A stretch of 64,000 nucleotides of DNA from an uncultured Alphaproteobacteria bacterium (lineage in GTDB: Bacteria > Pseudomonadota > Alphaproteobacteria > HIMB59), in contig CACMIW010000002.1 of the NCBI GenBank assembly GCA_902613845.1, positions 62,001 to 126,000 on the forward strand, given 5' to 3'. This document shows, piece by piece, positions 1 to 9,130 of this stretch. Numbering within the stretch: the stretch's first letter is position 1; every line of letters starts with the position of its first letter. The notes below the pieces were generated by a model that was not told the DNA's origin, searched no databases, and saw only the letters and a list, made by a program, of their open reading frames with translations. A program made the translations under genes and the position numbers.

Positions 1-714
1 GAAATTATTTCATATTTAGAGGAACAAATTTTAAATAGTTTCTACGAGAAACAATATGAAATAGATACAAGTTTTATTACTCTAGAGCCAGAAGAAAAAT
101 CAAAATTTATAACAATTGATCAAGTAAGAAAAATGAAAAAAGAGTTTCTACATACAAATGTATTAAACCTGAGCAAAGTAATATTTGTCAGAGAAGTAAA
201 TTATTTAAATATTAATGCTTTAAATGGACTTTTAAAAATCATTGAAGAAATACCATCAAAAACCTATTTTATTTTTTGTTCTAAAAACTTAATAAGTTTA
301 CCTGAAACAATAATATCACGGGCTAGAGTAATCAGAGATTTGAATTCAAAGATCAATTTTAGTGATTTCAATTCAATGAAAGAAGACATAGTAAGACAAA
401 ATCAAAATATTTCAGAGGAATTAATACACTCTCTTATTAACCCCTTCATTGATTTAAAAAGTACTGATTTTTTTGAAAAGATTAAATTATTTAATAAAGA
501 TCAAATAAGCATATGTTCATTAATATTTTTAAAAATACTTAATTACTATTTAAGAAGTAATTTAAATAATAAAAAACTTTACAAGTACCTATTAAAACTT
601 CATTCAGATTATTTAACTGATGTAGATGAAAGTTTAAAATTCAATACATTAACAAATGACCTAATTTCAATCTATTTTACAAGATTAAATTCTAATCTTA
701 TTAAGTATGTCTAA
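1..714 (+). CDS. holB: DNA polymerase III delta' subunit (clamp loader), 5' end outside window
   Basis: The reading frame is open from base 1, so the gene begins before the window; the first ATG (133) is internal. The product is the delta' subunit of the clamp loader, which helps load the beta clamp at the replication fork. The visible part carries the typical AAA+-like stretch: 'ITIDQVRKMKKE', then 'ALNGLLKIIEEIPSKT', then a sensor-like 'LPETIISRARVI'. The N-terminal nucleotide-fold and zinc region are not visible. The last 8 bases overlap metG, a common alphaproteobacterial arrangement (tmk-holB-metG-tatD), so tmk would be expected just upstream. The identity rests on the clamp-loader motifs and the operon position. 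Confidence 0.85.
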   Translation, partial: EIISYLEEQILNSFYEKQYEIDTSFITLEPEEKSKFITIDQVRKMKKEFLHTNVLNLSKVIFVREVNYLNINALNGLLKIIEEIPSKTYFIFCSKNLISLPETIISRARVIRDLNSKINFSDFNSMKEDIVRQNQNISEELIHSLINPFIDLKSTDFFEKIKLFNKDQISICSLIFLKILNYYLRSNLNNKKLYKYLLKLHSDYLTDVDESLKFNTLTNDLISIYFTRLNSNLIKYV

Positions 715-2227
715 TAATTATTTTACAACTCCGATTTATTATGTGAATGATAAACCCCATATTGGACATGCTTACACTTCAATTGCTGTTGATATATTAA
801 AAAGATTTTATGATTGTAGAGGTCTCGATTCTTATTTTCTAACAGGAACTGACGAGCATGGACAAAAAGTTGAAAGAGCTGCTCAAGAAAAAAATATTGA
901 TCCTCAAAAATTTACGGATATGGTTTCAGAAAATTTTAAAGATTTAAGTAATTTATTAAATTTATCTAATGATGATTTTATAAGAACAACAGAAGAAAGA
1001 CATAAAAAGTCTGTTCAAAATTTATGGAGAGTTCTGTTGGAAAAAGATGAAATTTATTTGTCCAAATATAGCGGATGGTATTCTGTAAGAGATGAAGCTT
1101 TTGTAGCTGATAATGAAATAGTTGAAAAAAATGGAAAAAAATATAACAGTTTTGGATCTGAATTATCTTGGGTTGAAGAAGAGTCATATTTTTTTAGACT
1201 TTCTAAATGGCAAGACAAACTGTTAGATTTTTATAAAAATAATCCAAATTTCATAGTTCCAAAATCTAGATCTAATGAAGTTATTAAATTTGTTGAGTCA
1301 GGGTTGAAAGATCTATCCGTTTCCAGAACAACATTTAAATGGGGAATTGATGTCCCTACAGATGAAAAACATATTGTTTATGTTTGGTTAGATGCATTAA
1401 CTAACTATATTTCAGCTTTAGATTACCCAAATAAAAATTCTGATTTATATCAAAAATATTGGCCTGGGATACATGTAGTAGGGAAGGATATAATCAGATT
1501 TCATGCTATTTTCTGGCCTGCTTTTTTAATGGCTGCAGAGTTAGATCCACCAAAGCAGATCGTAGCGCATGGTTGGTGGACAAATGAGGGTCAAAAAATT
1601 AGTAAAAGTCTTGGTAATGTAATTGACCCTAAAGAATTGATTGATGAATACGGTCTAGACTCAGTAAGATATTTTCTTTTTAGAGAGGTTCCATTTGGTA
1701 ATGACGGTGATTTTTCAAAGGTAGCTATCAAAAATAGAATTAATGGTGAATTGGCAAATAACTACGGAAATTTAATACAAAGAATTCTTAGCTTTATTTG
1801 TAAAAATTTAGAACAAAATATTGATTTAACTGAAGATAATTTTAATTTTAAAATTTTAAAACAAATTAACGACTCTGAAAAAGAATTGTTTGAGTATATG
1901 GAAAATTACAAATATGACGAATACCTTAAAAAATTATTTTTATTTATGAATGATTTAAATAATTATGTCGATAAATCTGCTCCCTGGGTATTAAAAAAAA
2001 CAGATCCTGAACAAATGAAAAAAGTTTTGGCTAATATTTGCCTATGTATTATCAGGGTTAGTCAATATTTAGTTCCTTTTATGCCTTCAAAAACCTCAGA
2101 AGTATTCAATTTATTTGAAAATACGAATAATATTAAATTAGATATTTTTGATAATTTTAGAGAGGTGATTAACTTAAAATTTCTAAAAATACGACAACCT
2201 GAACCTCTATTTACTAAAATTGAGTAA
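707..2227 (+). CDS. metG: methionyl-tRNA synthetase
   Basis: Class I aminoacyl-tRNA synthetase that charges tRNA-Met. The HIGH signature is at residues 18-21 (PHIGHAYTS) and the KMSKS-type loop reads KISKSLGN near residue 297. At 506 residues it is the short form, without the C-terminal tRNA-binding domain of longer family members. The editing-like 'GTDEHGQKVERAAQ' and anticodon-binding helical regions are in the expected order. It overlaps holB by 8 bases at its start and tatD by 8 bases at its end, so it is translated as part of a tightly coupled operon. Confidence 0.96.
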   Translation: MSNNYFTTPIYYVNDKPHIGHAYTSIAVDILKRFYDCRGLDSYFLTGTDEHGQKVERAAQEKNIDPQKFTDMVSENFKDLSNLLNLSNDDFIRTTEERHKKSVQNLWRVLLEKDEIYLSKYSGWYSVRDEAFVADNEIVEKNGKKYNSFGSELSWVEEESYFFRLSKWQDKLLDFYKNNPNFIVPKSRSNEVIKFVESGLKDLSVSRTTFKWGIDVPTDEKHIVYVWLDALTNYISALDYPNKNSDLYQKYWPGIHVVGKDIIRFHAIFWPAFLMAAELDPPKQIVAHGWWTNEGQKISKSLGNVIDPKELIDEYGLDSVRYFLFREVPFGNDGDFSKVAIKNRINGELANNYGNLIQRILSFICKNLEQNIDLTEDNFNFKILKQINDSEKELFEYMENYKYDEYLKKLFLFMNDLNNYVDKSAPWVLKKTDPEQMKKVLANICLCIIRVSQYLVPFMPSKTSEVFNLFENTNNIKLDIFDNFREVINLKFLKIRQPEPLFTKIE

Positions 2228-3002
2228 TTTAATAGACAGTCATGTAAATTTTGGTCATGAATTACTAAAAAATTCAGTATCAGATATCTGTAAAGATGCT
2301 CTAGAAAATAATATAGAGCGAATTTTAAGCATAAATTCTAATGTATACGAGTTTCAGAGAGATATTAATTTAATTAAAGATTTTAATTTTGTCGATATCA
2401 CTTTAGGCCACCACCCAAATAATACTCTTGATATCAAATCTGAGGAAATAAAGTCACTTTTAAATGAAAATATTAAAAAATTTAAAGATAGAATTGTTGG
2501 AATAGGGGAAACAGGCTTGGATTATCATTATGATATTCCTAAAAGTAAGCAAATAGAGAGCTTAGAGATACATTTAGATGCAGCTAGTGTTTATAATTTA
2601 CCGTGTATAATTCATATGAGAGATGCCGAAGAGGATATGATTAAAATTTTAACTAAATACTCAAAAAAAATAGGTGATATTCTAATACATTGTTTCACTG
2701 GAAGTGAGGTATTTGCAAAAAAATGTATTGATTTAGGTTGTTATTTCTCTTTGTCAGGTATTATTACGTTCAAAAATGCAAATAAATTAAGAGATACAAT
2801 TAAAATGCTACCAATTAAAAAAATTATTTTTGAAACTGACAGTCCTTATCTTACGCCTGACCCTCTAAGAGGTAAAATTAATAAACCAAGCTATTTAAAA
2901 ATTATAGTTGAAAAATATTGTGAAATTACTGGAAACGACTACATTAATACATGCGAAATCAGTACTTATAATTACAAAAAGCTTTTTAAAATAAATGACT
3001 GA
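2220..3002 (+). CDS. tatD: TatD-family metal-dependent deoxyribonuclease
   Basis: TIM-barrel amidohydrolase-fold nuclease of the TatD/YcfH family. Visible blocks are 'GETGLDYHY', 'IIHMRDAEEDM', 'LIHCFTGS' and the C-terminal 'ETDSPYLTPDPLRGK', all diagnostic. The N-terminal metal motif usually reads DSHCH; here it is DSHVN, so the second histidine of HxH is absent, as also happens in E. coli TatD itself. The start is a TTG overlapping the metG stop (TTGAGTAA); no better ATG lies near it. The end overlaps the next gene by 8 bases. Role: DNA/RNA 3' end processing or quality control; exact substrates vary in the family. Confidence 0.9.
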   Translation: MSNLIDSHVNFGHELLKNSVSDICKDALENNIERILSINSNVYEFQRDINLIKDFNFVDITLGHHPNNTLDIKSEEIKSLLNENIKKFKDRIVGIGETGLDYHYDIPKSKQIESLEIHLDAASVYNLPCIIHMRDAEEDMIKILTKYSKKIGDILIHCFTGSEVFAKKCIDLGCYFSLSGIITFKNANKLRDTIKMLPIKKIIFETDSPYLTPDPLRGKINKPSYLKIIVEKYCEITGNDYINTCEISTYNYKKLFKIND

Positions 3003-3777
3003 AAAAACTGAAATAAATGTATTAGGATGTGGCTCAAGTTTTGGAGTCCCTTTATCTCATGATATATGGGGTAATTGTGATAAATCAAATCCTAAAAACC
3101 AAAGAACGAGACCTTCCATATTTTTAAAAAAAGCAGGAAAATCAATACTAATTGATACAAGTCCAGATTTAAGAAAACAATTAATCGATAATAAAATTGA
3201 TAATGTGGGTTCAGTGCTATACACGCATTCCCATGCTGATCATATACATGGGATTAATGATTTAAGGACTATTTCACTGATAAATAGAAAAAAAATACCT
3301 ATTTATGCTGATAAATTAACTTTAGAAACCCTTCAAACTAGCTTTTCTTATTTATTTACAAAGTCATCTACTCATGGATATGAACCAATTTTGAACGGTA
3401 ACATTCTTAATGGGAATAATGTTGAAATAGAGGGTTTTAAAATAGAGGTTATCAGACAAAATCATGGAAATATTGACTCCTATGGCTTCATTTTTGATAA
3501 TAAAATAGCCTATAATTTAGATATAAAGTTTTTCTATGATGAGAACTATCTGGATAAAATAAAAGGGATTGAGTGCTGGTTTGTTGGTTGTTTAAGATAT
3601 GACGAGCATCCTTCGCATGCCTCGTATAAAGAGGTTATCGATTGGGCCCAAAAAGTTAATGCAAATAAAACGTTTTTAAGCCATATGACGGCTCATATTG
3701 ATTATAATACAGAGTACAGAAAACTATCGGCAAAGAATATATTTCCAGCATATGATGGCCTTAAACTGGAAATATAG
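2995..3777 (+). CDS. MBL-fold metallohydrolase, PhnP-like
   Basis: Metallo-beta-lactamase-fold hydrolase of 260 residues. The HxHxDH zinc motif is 'THSHADHIHG', and 'GSSFGVP' near the N-terminus and the final 'LSHMTAHI' supply further metal ligands. The GCGSSFGVP start and GYDG-like end match the PhnP / phosphoribosyl cyclic phosphodiesterase branch. No phosphonate (phn) genes are nearby. In alphaproteobacteria this gene habitually follows tatD, as here, so a housekeeping phosphodiesterase role is more likely than phosphonate use. It is last in the holB-metG-tatD operon, with an 8-base overlap at its start. Confidence 0.85.
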   Translation: MTEKTEINVLGCGSSFGVPLSHDIWGNCDKSNPKNQRTRPSIFLKKAGKSILIDTSPDLRKQLIDNKIDNVGSVLYTHSHADHIHGINDLRTISLINRKKIPIYADKLTLETLQTSFSYLFTKSSTHGYEPILNGNILNGNNVEIEGFKIEVIRQNHGNIDSYGFIFDNKIAYNLDIKFFYDENYLDKIKGIECWFVGCLRYDEHPSHASYKEVIDWAQKVNANKTFLSHMTAHIDYNTEYRKLSAKNIFPAYDGLKLEI

Positions 3778-3790
3778 TAAATTTTATCTT

Positions 3791-4012
3791 TTAGTCGTGG
3801 TCGTGATTAGAAATTTTTTCTTTTAAAGCTAAACAAACATCCTCCGAAGAAGCCATTAATACAGTGTCACTTATCTCACATGGAGTGTCAAAAGACATCT
3901 TGCTTGTGGTTTTATTATCGTCATTTGAAGAATGAGCTGTACACATACTTGCATAAGAGCTGATTGACGTAAAAGAAAAGATAGCAATCAATAATATTCT
4001 TATTTTTTTCAT
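3791..4012 (-). CDS. small exported protein of unknown function
   Basis: The preferred ATG at 4012 begins with an obvious signal peptide (MKKIRILLIAIFSFTSISSYAS); a longer frame to 4051 only adds non-signal residues in front of it. The mature part is about 50 residues with three cysteines and ends in His-Asp-His-Asp. It is convergent with the upstream operon, with only 13 bases between the stop codons. I do not recognise the family. A periplasmic location is inferred from the signal peptide; the HDHD tail could bind metal but that is speculation. Confidence 0.55.
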   Translation of the reverse strand: MKKIRILLIAIFSFTSISSYASMCTAHSSNDDNKTTSKMSFDTPCEISDTVLMASSEDVCLALKEKISNHDHD

Positions 4013-4112
4013 GTAATATTTTATATTTAAGGTTGAGATTTGGATTAACAAGTTTGTTTAATATTTATTCTATATTCTTATAATATATATTATGCAACAA
4101 ATAAATGTGTAA

Positions 4113-4571
4113 ATGTCAATAAAATCTGTCAGAGAACATCTTAGTATTATAGCCCCTGACCTAGAGATATCAGAATTTAAAGAGTCTACAGCAACTGTTG
4201 AACAAGCTGCAAATGCTCATAATGTTGAGAAAGGACAAATAGTCAAAACAATTGCTTTAATTATAGAAAAACCAATTTTGTTAATGACTTCTGGAAATGT
4301 AAAAATCGATAATAAAAAATATAAGAATTTCTTCAAAAAAAAGGCAAAAATGTTGACTGCTGATGAGACTTTGCAAATCACCTCTCACCCTATTGGCGGG
4401 GTTTGTCCCTTTGGATTGCCAAATAAATTAGATATATTTTACGATAAATCCTTAAATAACTTTGAAATCGTTATACCAGCAGCAGGATCTATCAATAGTT
4501 CTGTAAAAGTTCAAACAAAAAGGCTTATAGAATTAACAAGTGCTTTTGAAGTTGATGTATGTAAAAAGTAA
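4113..4571 (+). CDS. YbaK/ProX-type aminoacyl-tRNA deacylase
   Basis: 152-residue single-domain protein of the YbaK/EbsC/ProXp editing superfamily, which hydrolyses mischarged aminoacyl-tRNA in trans. Typical blocks: 'VEKGQIVKTIALI' (the conserved lysine strand), 'GGVCPFGLPNKLDIFYD' (the family's GGxxPxG loop) and 'PAAGSINSSVKVQ' near the C-terminus. A second, longer editing-domain protein of the ProXp-ala type lies at 12766-13284, so the window encodes two distinct trans-editing factors. The tRNA specificity cannot be read from sequence alone. Confidence 0.85.
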   Translation: MSIKSVREHLSIIAPDLEISEFKESTATVEQAANAHNVEKGQIVKTIALIIEKPILLMTSGNVKIDNKKYKNFFKKKAKMLTADETLQITSHPIGGVCPFGLPNKLDIFYDKSLNNFEIVIPAAGSINSSVKVQTKRLIELTSAFEVDVCKK

Positions 4572-4585
4572 GTAAAAACAGTATA

Positions 4586-4858
4586 TTATTTACTGTTATT
4601 ATACTTAGATTTTACAATTTTTGGAGCAGTTGCAAAAGTAGCCGCTGTCATAAAAGTTCCAAAAATAAGTAGAAAATGAGCGCTAGCTGTGATGCCAAAA
4701 ATCAAAAAAGAGCCAAAATAAAGTGAAAAAATGATACACCACATCCATGCTAAAAGTTGCATAATGAGGTGTCTCAGGGCCACACTAGGTATTTTTCTTA
4801 GAGGATTCCAATCAGCGTCCATGACTCCACTGTAAATTTGCATAAACATGTTTTTCAT
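4586..4858 (-). CDS. small inner-membrane protein, unknown
   Basis: 90 residues with two hydrophobic segments (about 32-54 and 56-75) separated by a short turn, preceded by an amphipathic, basic N-terminal part. Several methionines near the start make the exact initiation site uncertain; the ATG at 4858 is the longest option. It is convergent with the YbaK gene. I recognise no family. It looks like a real gene because it is a clean open frame in otherwise tightly packed DNA and has good membrane topology. Confidence 0.5.
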   Translation of the reverse strand: MKNMFMQIYSGVMDADWNPLRKIPSVALRHLIMQLLAWMWCIIFSLYFGSFLIFGITASAHFLLIFGTFMTAATFATAPKIVKSKYNNSK

Positions 4859-4939
4859 GGCCTTTTATACATGCGACAGATGTGACCAGATCACTTATTT
4901 TTAATAATAATTTCAATTATTTCAGTTAAGGTAGAACCT

Positions 4940-5533
4940 ATGAGAAAAATAGAATTCTGGTACTCAATTGGAAGTACATATACTTACCTCTCTACGCAAA
5001 GGTTAGCGCAGATAGAGACTGAATATGAAGTTATATTTGAATGGTCTCCTTTCAGTGTAAGATCAAGAATGATTGAAATGGAGAATGTCCCTTTTATGGC
5101 TGAAAAAAAAAGAGATAAGATTGATTATATGTGGCGGGATGTTCAAAGAAGAGCTAACTTCTATGGATTTAATGCAAAAGTTCCTGCTCCCTACCCACTT
5201 AAAGAGTTTGATTTAGCTAATAAAGTTGCAATTTTGGGAAAAGATAAAGGGTGGATCAAAGAATATACTATATCAACATATAAAAAGTGGTTTTTAGAGC
5301 ATTTGGAGCCTGGATCAGAACCAAATCTGAGTTCTACTCTCAAAGAAATTGGACTTGATTCAGATAATGTAATAAAACAAGCTCAAACAGACGAAATTGA
5401 ACAAAAATATTTAAAAAACACAGAAATGGCTAAAAATAAAGGTATTTTTGGAAGTCCCACATTTATCGTTGAAAATGAGGTTTTTTGGGGTGATGACAGA
5501 TGTGAAGATGCCATAAAATGGCTTTCAAAATAA
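4940..5533 (+). CDS. DsbA-like / 2-hydroxychromene-2-carboxylate isomerase family protein
   Basis: 197-residue thioredoxin-fold protein with a DsbA helical insertion, of the kappa-GST/HCCA isomerase family. The start 'IEFWYSIGSTYTYLSTQR' matches the family's FxxDxxSPxxYL block, and 'GIFGSPTFIVENEVFWGDDR' is the diagnostic cis-Pro and C-terminal stretch (GxPTF/W GxDR). It has no CxxC motif, so it is not a disulfide oxidase. A glutathione-dependent isomerase or transferase role is likely but the substrate is unknown. It is a single gene followed by a long non-coding gap. Confidence 0.85.
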   Translation: MRKIEFWYSIGSTYTYLSTQRLAQIETEYEVIFEWSPFSVRSRMIEMENVPFMAEKKRDKIDYMWRDVQRRANFYGFNAKVPAPYPLKEFDLANKVAILGKDKGWIKEYTISTYKKWFLEHLEPGSEPNLSSTLKEIGLDSDNVIKQAQTDEIEQKYLKNTEMAKNKGIFGSPTFIVENEVFWGDDRCEDAIKWLSK

Positions 5534-6054
5534 TGTCTATTTTCAATTTTTTTGCGTTTTTAGGTATATTGAAATTTTATTAAGTATAAATCCTTAGGTA
5601 ATTTTATGAATTTGACTATTGATTTACTAAAAAAAATATTGATAATCTTCCAACTCAAAATCCAAATATTTCCTAAATTTTGCTAGTGTCGCAATTTACA
5701 TAAGGTTTTTAAGCTAAAAATATCCGATTTTAATGTTTTTTAATAGTTTTTTTGAAATCATAGATTTGAATAACTGTCTTGATAGTTTTATTAGCAAGTA
5801 ATGATAACTATCACTTAATTTAGCGCTCTAATTTCTATTTAATCAGATAAAAATGTGTGAATACTAGTTTAATTCCTCCAAAATTTAATTTATTCTAAAT
5901 ATTTACGCTTAATATCTCATTTTATGTTTATTTTATTTTTGATTTAGTCAGATTATTTGTTTTTTTCTTTATAAATAGAATAAATAATAAATTAAAATAT
6001 AGTTAGTAAATACAATATTTTATTATAAATATTTAATGTAAATTATAATACAAT
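5534..6054. other. long intergenic region, no gene recognised
   Basis: About 520 bases of very AT-rich sequence between the stop codons of two convergent genes. No reading frame with family features, no tRNA-like cloverleaf and no GC-rich terminator stem was seen. A short dyad TGATAACTATCA lies near 5800. In a genome where most gaps are under 100 bases this is unusually long, so an undetected small RNA or gene remnant is possible. Confidence 0.4.
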
Positions 6055-7872
6055 TTATAAATTTCCAACTTTAGAAAATTTTTTTCTCTCGTTTGGATCA
6101 AGATACCTTTTTCTTAATCTTAAATTTTTAGGAGTAACCTCCAATAATTCATCAGAATTGATATAAGTCATCATTTCCTCAAGTGACATCATCCTAGGAG
6201 CGGTTAAATTTACGGCCTCATCAGACCCAGATGCTCTGACGTTTGTTAATTGTTTACCTTTTAGAACATTTATCTCTAAATCGTTATCTCTGGTATGCTC
6301 ACCGACTACCATACCTTGATAAACAGGTGTTTGGTGTTTAACAAACATTACACCTCTATCTTGAAGCTTCCAAATGGCATATGCTATTGCTTTTCCATTT
6401 CCTGTAGAGATTAACGCGCCTGCCCTTCTCTCTGTGATCTCCCCTTTAAATGGTTTATACGAGTGAAACACTCTGTTTAAAACACCAGTTCCTCTTGTAT
6501 CTGTTAAAAACTTGCTTTGATAGCCAATTAGCCCTCTAGAAGGGGCAATAAATAATAACCTAGTTTTATCAACTCCAGATTTTCTCATGTCTAACATATC
6601 AGCTTTTCTTTGATTCATGTTATCAATAACAATACTAGAAAACTCTTCATCTACATCTATCGTTACCTCTTCATAGGGTTCACACTTTGTCCCCTCTATA
6701 TTTTTTAAAACAACTTTAGGTCTAGAAAGAGATAATTCAAAACCCTCTCGTCTCATCGTTTCTATTAAAACACCTAATTGCAATTCACCTCTTCCTCCAA
6801 TTTCAAATGAATCTTTATTTTGATTTTCTGAGAAGGTAATAGCAACATTTGTCTCAGCCTCAGCTATTAATCTATTTCTTATTAAAGTTGATGTTACTTT
6901 TTTCCCTTCAGTTCCAGCTAATGGTGAGTCATTAACCATAATGTTTATTGACATAGTAGGAGGATCTATTGGTGTAGATTTTATTGGTGTTTCTATATCA
7001 GTTGAACAAATTGTGTCTGATACTGATGTAATTGATAAACCTGCTATGCAAACTATATCTCCAGTGTTAACTGAGTTAACAGTTATTTTTTTAGTTCCCT
7101 CAAATTTTAAAAGTTTAGTAAGTCTTCCAGTTTCAATGATTTTACCTGATAAGTTTAAAGCATGAACGCTGTCGTTTATTTTTGCAGATCCCTGCTCTAC
7201 TCTTCCAATTAGACATCTTCCTAAGTATGGATCATAGTCTAAAAGTGTTGATAACATTGCAAAAGGTCTAGTATTATCAACATCAGGTGATGGTACATGA
7301 CTAATAATTTTATTTAACAGAGGTGTTAGGCTGGATCTATCATCTGACAAATCATTAACACACCATCCACTTCTACCTGATGCGTATAAAACTGGAAAAT
7401 CTAATTGTTGAGTATTTGCATCAAGAGAGACAAATAAATCAAAAACTTCGTTTAACACATCATCTGGTCTTGAATCAGATTTATCGATTTTATTGATTAC
7501 TACTATCGGCTTAAGTCCTTGTTTTAAAGCCTTTCCTAAAACAAATTTTGTCTGAGGCATCGGACCTTCTGAAGAGTCAATAAGTAAGATAACACCATCA
7601 ACCATTGATAAGACACGTTCTACTTCACCACCAAAATCTGCATGTCCGGGTGTATCGATTATATTTATTCGAGTATCTTGAAAAATTATAGAAGTAGGCT
7701 TTGCTAAAATAGTTATGCCTCTCTCTTTTTCTAAGTCATTAGAGTCCATAATTCTTTCTGATATTTCTTGATTATCTCTAAAAATTCCACATTGCTTCAA
7801 TAAATTATCAATAAGAGTGGTTTTCCCATGATCAACATGAGCAATAATTGCAAGATTCTTAATATTGTTCAT
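6055..7872 (-). CDS. typA: translational GTPase TypA/BipA
   Basis: 605-residue ribosome-associated GTPase. The G1 loop AHVDHGKTT is at residues 10-18, the switch motif includes 'RGITILAKP', G3 is '[12 protein letters not shown]' and G4 is 'NKIDKSD'. EF-G-like domains III and V follow, then the TypA-specific C-terminal domain ('[18 protein letters not shown]', '[13 protein letters not shown]'). Length and motif order are standard for the family. It acts in ribosome assembly and stress or cold adaptation. No gene partner in an operon; it is convergent with the gap at 5534-6054. Confidence 0.97.
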   Translation of the reverse strand: MNNIKNLAIIAHVDHGKTTLIDNLLKQCGIFRDNQEISERIMDSNDLEKERGITILAKPTSIIFQDTRINIIDTPGHADFGGEVERVLSMVDGVILLIDSSEGPMPQTKFVLGKALKQGLKPIVVINKIDKSDSRPDDVLNEVFDLFVSLDANTQQLDFPVLYASGRSGWCVNDLSDDRSSLTPLLNKIISHVPSPDVDNTRPFAMLSTLLDYDPYLGRCLIGRVEQGSAKINDSVHALNLSGKIIETGRLTKLLKFEGTKKITVNSVNTGDIVCIAGLSITSVSDTICSTDIETPIKSTPIDPPTMSINIMVNDSPLAGTEGKKVTSTLIRNRLIAEAETNVAITFSENQNKDSFEIGGRGELQLGVLIETMRREGFELSLSRPKVVLKNIEGTKCEPYEEVTIDVDEEFSSIVIDNMNQRKADMLDMRKSGVDKTRLLFIAPSRGLIGYQSKFLTDTRGTGVLNRVFHSYKPFKGEITERRAGALISTGNGKAIAYAIWKLQDRGVMFVKHQTPVYQGMVVGEHTRDNDLEINVLKGKQLTNVRASGSDEAVNLTAPRMMSLEEMMTYINSDELLEVTPKNLRLRKRYLDPNERKKFSKVGNL

Positions 7873-7898
7873 TGAGATAGATGTCTTATAGATTAAAA

Positions 7899-8558
7899 TT
7901 AACTATTTAAAAGCTTATTTTTTGCTTCAGTTATTAAATTAGATAAATAGTTATTACCATCTTTATCAGGATGGAACTTCTTCATTAAGTCATAATATGA
8001 TTTTTTAATATCATCATCAGAGGCTCCTTTTTTAAGACCCAAAACTGATAGCGCTTCCTCCTCTGTCATTTGTGATTTGTCTGAAGAGGATGTAGATTGT
8101 TTATTTTGACTAATAATTACATTTAAAATATTAAATCCACGTGGATCATTTGTTTTTAGTTCCTCTAAGAGCTTCGATACCTCATTTTGAGATAGGGAGG
8201 AAAAAGAACGGCCTTTAAAAAATCCCTCTATAATATGAATTGTAGCTTGACGTGATTGTAACACAATTTCAATTTGTAAATACTTCGTATTAATTTTTGG
8301 TTTGAATTTACTTCCAAAAGAAGATCGCGAAAACAAGTTTAATATAGTTAATAATGATGAGATCCTTCGAAAAAAAAGTAAAGCAGGAGCTAAGGCAACA
8401 GGTAGAAAATTTAATTTTCCTGAAAAAATTAAAAAACATCCTAGGATTATTATTAATGAAATAATTAAATATTTTTTATAACGAGACGATAATTGATTAC
8501 CAAAGAAAACAAAGATACATATAGCTACAATTGAAAATAATAATAAGAGCTTAATCAT
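7899..8558 (-). CDS. membrane-anchored J-domain protein
   Basis: 219 residues. Two or three hydrophobic segments occupy roughly residues 1-65; a cytoplasmic linker follows. The C-terminal J-domain (about 160-219) begins 'MTEEEALSVLGLKKGASD' and has the HPD tripeptide in 'KKFHPDKDG'. The J-domain recruits and stimulates DnaK, so the protein probably brings the chaperone to the membrane, like DjlA/TIM14-type proteins of alphaproteobacteria. The ATGA overlap (4 bases) with msrA indicates translational coupling. Confidence 0.85.
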   Translation of the reverse strand: MIKLLLLFSIVAICIFVFFGNQLSSRYKKYLIISLIIILGCFLIFSGKLNFLPVALAPALLFFRRISSLLTILNLFSRSSFGSKFKPKINTKYLQIEIVLQSRQATIHIIEGFFKGRSFSSLSQNEVSKLLEELKTNDPRGFNILNVIISQNKQSTSSSDKSQMTEEEALSVLGLKKGASDDDIKKSYYDLMKKFHPDKDGNNYLSNLITEAKNKLLNS

Positions 8559-9130
8559 CCTAAATTAATTTTTAATTGTTTAATCCTCTGCTCTCTTCCG
8601 CAACTGTACTTGTAATATGTATATCTTATTGGATTTTTTTTGTAATAATCCTGATGATACTCCTCTGCAACATAAAAATTGTTAAAAGGTAAGATCAATG
8701 TTTCAACATTCTGTTTGTGATTTTCCTGAATTTTATCTATGTAAAAGTTAAATTTATCTATAACAATTTGGTCATTGCTGAAAAGAGCACTTTTATAAGA
8801 ATAACCTTTATCACAAAATTGACCAGTACCATCAAAAGGATCAATATTTACAAAAAAAACCCTAATGATCTTATCTAAACTAACAATATCTGAGTCAAAA
8901 ATAATTTCAGCCACTTCTATATGGCCTGTATCACCCTTGACAACTTCTTGATAAGTTGGATTTTCAACATGACCTCCTGAATAGCCAGATCGAACGTCAA
9001 TTACACCTTTTAATTTTTCATAAACCTCCTCAACACACCAGAAACAACCACCAGCTAAGTAAATTGTATTAATTTTTGCATAAGCTGTAATAGGTAACAA
9101 AAATAAGAAAAGAAAAAGTCTAAAGATCAT
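8555..9130 (-). CDS. msrA: peptide methionine-S-sulfoxide reductase, exported
   Basis: MsrA repairs methionine-S-sulfoxide in proteins. The catalytic motif GCFWC is at residues 28-32 (Cys29 nucleophile), and 'GYSGGHVENPTYQEV' and 'AEEYHQDYYKKNP' are classical. An N-terminal hydrophobic signal (MIFRLFLFLFLLPITAYA) suggests that this copy works in the periplasm. A C-terminal cysteine in 'YSCGREQR' could be the resolving cysteine. It is the middle gene of a three-gene set joined by 4-base overlaps: class IV aminotransferase, msrA, J-domain protein. Confidence 0.94.
   Translation of the reverse strand: MIFRLFLFLFLLPITAYAKINTIYLAGGCFWCVEEVYEKLKGVIDVRSGYSGGHVENPTYQEVVKGDTGHIEVAEIIFDSDIVSLDKIIRVFFVNIDPFDGTGQFCDKGYSYKSALFSNDQIVIDKFNFYIDKIQENHKQNVETLILPFNNFYVAEEYHQDYYKKNPIRYTYYKYSCGREQRIKQLKINLG

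Noticed and set aside
2220-3002. TatD as inactive because of the missing second His
   Set aside because: E. coli TatD also departs from HxH at this place and is active, so the change alone is not evidence of inactivity.
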